From Alicyclobacillus kakegawensis NBRC 103104 (GTDB lineage Bacteria; Bacillota; Bacilli; Alicyclobacillales; Alicyclobacillaceae): DNA of 64,000 nt. The stretch is taken from positions 1 to 64,000 of the forward strand of contig NZ_BCRP01000007.1 of the NCBI RefSeq assembly GCF_001552655.1, given 5' to 3'. Below the pieces are notes generated by a model that saw only the letters and a list, made by a program, of their open reading frames with translations, was not told where the DNA came from and searched no databases. Positions 62,419 to 64,000 of the stretch are shown here, in pieces (position 1 is the stretch's first letter; every line of letters starts with the position of its first letter). The position numbers and the translations under genes were made by a program.

Positions 62419-62655
62419 TCACTCTCCATAGCGCTCCGACAACAGCTTGTCCACAATCTCTTTCCAGGATTGGCGTTCCTCCATCACCCTGCCCGCCGCG
62501 TAGCCAGCCGCAGCCAAGATGACCAAGCCAAGCACGGCCCAAAATCCGAACAGCATCCACAGGATCCACAAAAGACATCCTGCCATCAATCCGTGCCATC
62601 GGCGCTTTCGGCTGATCAGCCAGACCAGGGCTCCCCGTATCCAGTCCATGGCCAT
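62419..62655 (-). CDS. DUF2273 family small membrane protein
   Basis: The 78-residue protein has an amphipathic start (MAMDWIRGALVWLI), two closely spaced membrane helices with HGLMAGCLLWILWMLFGFWA and a charged tail. DUF2273 proteins of this form accompany AmaP and Asp23 in Bacilli and probably join the same envelope-stress complex. GTAGGTGG precedes the ATG, five bases after the amaP stop. Confidence 0.85.
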   Translation of the reverse strand: MAMDWIRGALVWLISRKRRWHGLMAGCLLWILWMLFGFWAVLGLVILAAAGYAAGRVMEERQSWKEIVDKLLSERYGE

Positions 62656-62660
62656 TCCAC

Positions 62661-63200
62661 CTACGCTCTCTGGACCTTCTGCGGACTTGACGCCAACTCC
62701 ACAATATTGACCGTGATGCGTTCAACCAAAACCCCGGAATTGCGTTCCACATAATCCTTTACGGCCGTTTGAATGTCGCTGCCCATGGCCGACAGGTCCA
62801 TGTCCGGCAAGGCTCGGACACGAACCGCCAGCAAAATCCCGTTTTGTCCATGCCGCACACGCGAATCAAACTCCTGCACGCCGCGAATCTCCCGCCCCGT
62901 CCGATTGGCCAGCTGCCGAATCGTATCGAAGGAAATCCGGATTTGCCCGCTGGGGCCGGGAATGACCACATATTCGGGTTCATGCCTGGCAAGCCGGTAA
63001 AACAGGAAACGGATGGCGATGAGCGCGAATACGATGCTCAACACCACCGTGTAGATATTTCCTGGATACGTCGTCAGCGTCAGATACACCACATTTTGCC
63101 ATTCAGGGCTCACACCGACTCCGAAGGCAATCAATACGACGGCAGCGCACAACACCGCCAGAGAAAAGACGACCAGTAAAATTCTGTCCAGTACGCTCAC
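62661..63200 (-). CDS. amaP: Alkaline shock response membrane anchor protein, AmaP
   Basis: AmaP anchors Asp23 at the membrane. The 179-residue protein has two membrane helices (about 8-28 and 50-67) followed by an Asp23-like domain with GQIRISFDTIRQLANRTGRE and the C-terminal ERITVNIVELA. AGGAGGG precedes the GTG start. It stands between asp23 and DUF2273, as in other Bacilli. Confidence 0.9.
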   Translation of the reverse strand: MSVLDRILLVVFSLAVLCAAVVLIAFGVGVSPEWQNVVYLTLTTYPGNIYTVVLSIVFALIAIRFLFYRLARHEPEYVVIPGPSGQIRISFDTIRQLANRTGREIRGVQEFDSRVRHGQNGILLAVRVRALPDMDLSAMGSDIQTAVKDYVERNSGVLVERITVNIVELASSPQKVQRA

Positions 63201-63251
63201 AAGGACCCTCCTCGGCAGGGGCCGCGCGGCGCAACGGCCGCCATGGCACGC

Positions 63252-63671
63252 CTATGCCCGGTTGCGTTTCTCCGGTTCCGGCAACTCGCGCACTCGTTCC
63301 TTTTCACCCGGCAGCACCACCGCCGCGACGTTCACATTGACCTCCGCGACGTCAAGGCCAGTCATGCCTTCCACCGTCTGTTTCACATGCTCTTGGATGG
63401 TTGCGCCGGTCTCAGGGATGTTGACGCCAAACTCCAAGACCACAGACAGGTCGATCGAGCAGCTGCGATCGTCGTCCGCGAAGTGAACGCGCACTCCTTT
63501 GGACAGATTCCTGCGACCGAGCAAAGACTCCGTGATGCCGCCGGCCAGGCTGCCGGTCATGTCGAGGACCCCTTCCACCTCTGTGGCCGCCAGACCGGCA
63601 ATCACCTGGATGACCTCATCGGCTATCTGGATCTTGCCGTACTCGGTGGATTGAAACTCCATGTCTTGCAT
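63252..63671 (-). CDS. Asp23/Gls24 family envelope stress protein
   Basis: The 139-residue protein starts MQDMEFQSTEYGKIQIADEV and has the family core VIAGLAATEVEGVLDMTGSL with GVRVHFADDDRSCSIDLSVV and GLDVAEVNVNVAAVVLP. This is the YqhY-type member found next to accC and nusB, which is tied to acetyl-CoA carboxylase control in Bacillus. GGAGGG precedes the ATG at 63671. It lies about 76 bp after accC. Confidence 0.92.
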   Translation of the reverse strand: MQDMEFQSTEYGKIQIADEVIQVIAGLAATEVEGVLDMTGSLAGGITESLLGRRNLSKGVRVHFADDDRSCSIDLSVVLEFGVNIPETGATIQEHVKQTVEGMTGLDVAEVNVNVAAVVLPGEKERVRELPEPEKRNRA

Positions 63672-63747
63672 GGCAAGACATCCCTCCCATCCCACTCTAG
63701 TGGCAGTATATCAGAGCCCGCGGGTGCGTCCAACCGCGTCCCAACGT

Positions 63748-64000
63748 TCACAGCAGCGTGTTCTCTTCCAGGAACCTTGTGCTCACGTCCCCCCGACGAA
63801 ATTTTTCATTCGCCATCAAGCTCAGGTGAAAGGGGATGGTGGTTTTCACGCCCTCAATGCGATACTCTGTCAACGCCCGCACCATGCGGTCGATGGCCTG
63901 CGCGCGCGTCGGCGCCCAGACAATCAATTTTGCAATCATCGAGTCGTAATGCGGCGATACCGTGTACCCCGGATAGACGGCGCTGTCCACCCTCACCCCC
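63748..64000 (-). CDS. accC: Biotin carboxylase subunit of acetyl-CoA carboxylase, C-terminal part
   Basis: The visible 83 or so residues are the C-terminus: VDSAVYPGYTVSPHYDSMIA, KLIVWAPTRAQAIDRMVRAL and FHLSLMANEKFRRGDVSTRF. This matches the last part of AccC, with the YDSMIAKL motif near the active site. The N-terminal ATP-grasp part lies beyond the right edge of the window. Its place before asp23 and nusB is the usual Bacillota order. Confidence 0.95.
   Translation of the reverse strand, partial: GVRVDSAVYPGYTVSPHYDSMIAKLIVWAPTRAQAIDRMVRALTEYRIEGVKTTIPFHLSLMANEKFRRGDVSTRFLEENTLL

Noticed and set aside
1..64000. CRISPR arrays, prophage or rRNA operons
   Set aside because: No spaced direct repeats of CRISPR type, no phage structural genes and no rRNA sequence were seen in the window.

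Overview
The window comes from an endospore-forming Bacillota. It carries spo0A, spoIVB, spoVK, a spoVAF/gerA-type gene, a SpoVIF-like gene, a class H SASP gene, several YjcZ-type micro-proteins, a T-box leader and a tandem glycine riboswitch. The moderately high GC of most genes, the frequent GTG and TTG starts and an aa3-type menaquinol oxidase with its own heme A genes suggest an aerobic Alicyclobacillaceae-like lineage. That placement is inference, not a database result. Most genes lie on the minus strand.

Layout. 1-2.7 kb is an eroded accessory edge: an IS3 element inserted in an APH-type kinase gene, an MBL-fold hydrolase and a VOC-family remnant. 2.9-7.3 kb is the most unusual region. 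It is visibly AT-richer and carries four copies of a promoter-like cassette with a CATAnnnTA -10 element on the minus strand. These precede very small genes: a 52-aa basic protein, two YjcZ-like membrane peptides, a 67-aa double-glycine peptide with nine Cys-Phe-X repeats, and a SpoVIF-like protein. Two plus-strand paralogues of an unrecognised 54-aa protein sit on the other side of two of the cassettes. A Phe-type T-box and DAHP synthase lie between the two duplicated blocks. 7.5-10.2 kb holds two beta-propeller enzymes. 11-20.8 kb is respiratory: an orphan oxidase-subunit-I-like protein, a membrane protein with a degenerate histidine-kinase-like tail, a two-component pair, ctaA, ctaB and qoxABCD. 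21.6-23.3 kb is a decaying DUF6323-DUF6179 pair. 23.5-30.1 kb is a glycine-riboswitch operon, gcvT-gcvPA-gcvPB-sdaA-glyA. 30.2-37.9 kb holds YjcZ peptides, acsA, an SDR, glycyl-tRNA synthetase, a HAD phosphatase and the yneA-lexA SOS pair. 38-45.3 kb is glnA-glnR-ynbB-(small protein)-UbiA-GTPase-spoVK, then the spoVAF-like gene. 46-64 kb is tRNA-Ser, sspH, a dead NlpC-like protein and the conserved block spo0A-spoIVB-recN-nadK-tlyA-dxs-ispA-xseBA, ending in a reductase, a Kae1 paralogue, nusB, amaP, asp23 and the start of accC.

How the genes work together. When glycine is plentiful the riboswitch should switch on glycine cleavage, serine synthesis from glycine plus methylene-THF (GlyA) and serine deamination to pyruvate. 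CtaB and CtaA make heme A for the Qox oxidase encoded just upstream of them. GlnR presumably controls the adjacent glnA. LexA and YneA share an intergenic region with three LexA-type palindromes. The 3-7 kb cassettes look like a sporulation-stage regulon of micro-proteins; this, and the Cys-Phe peptide, are the best candidates for undescribed biology.

Limits. Everything was read by eye. Family assignments rest on motifs and gene order. Start codons were chosen from Shine-Dalgarno spacing. Micro-protein calls, promoter calls and decayed-element calls are the least certain.
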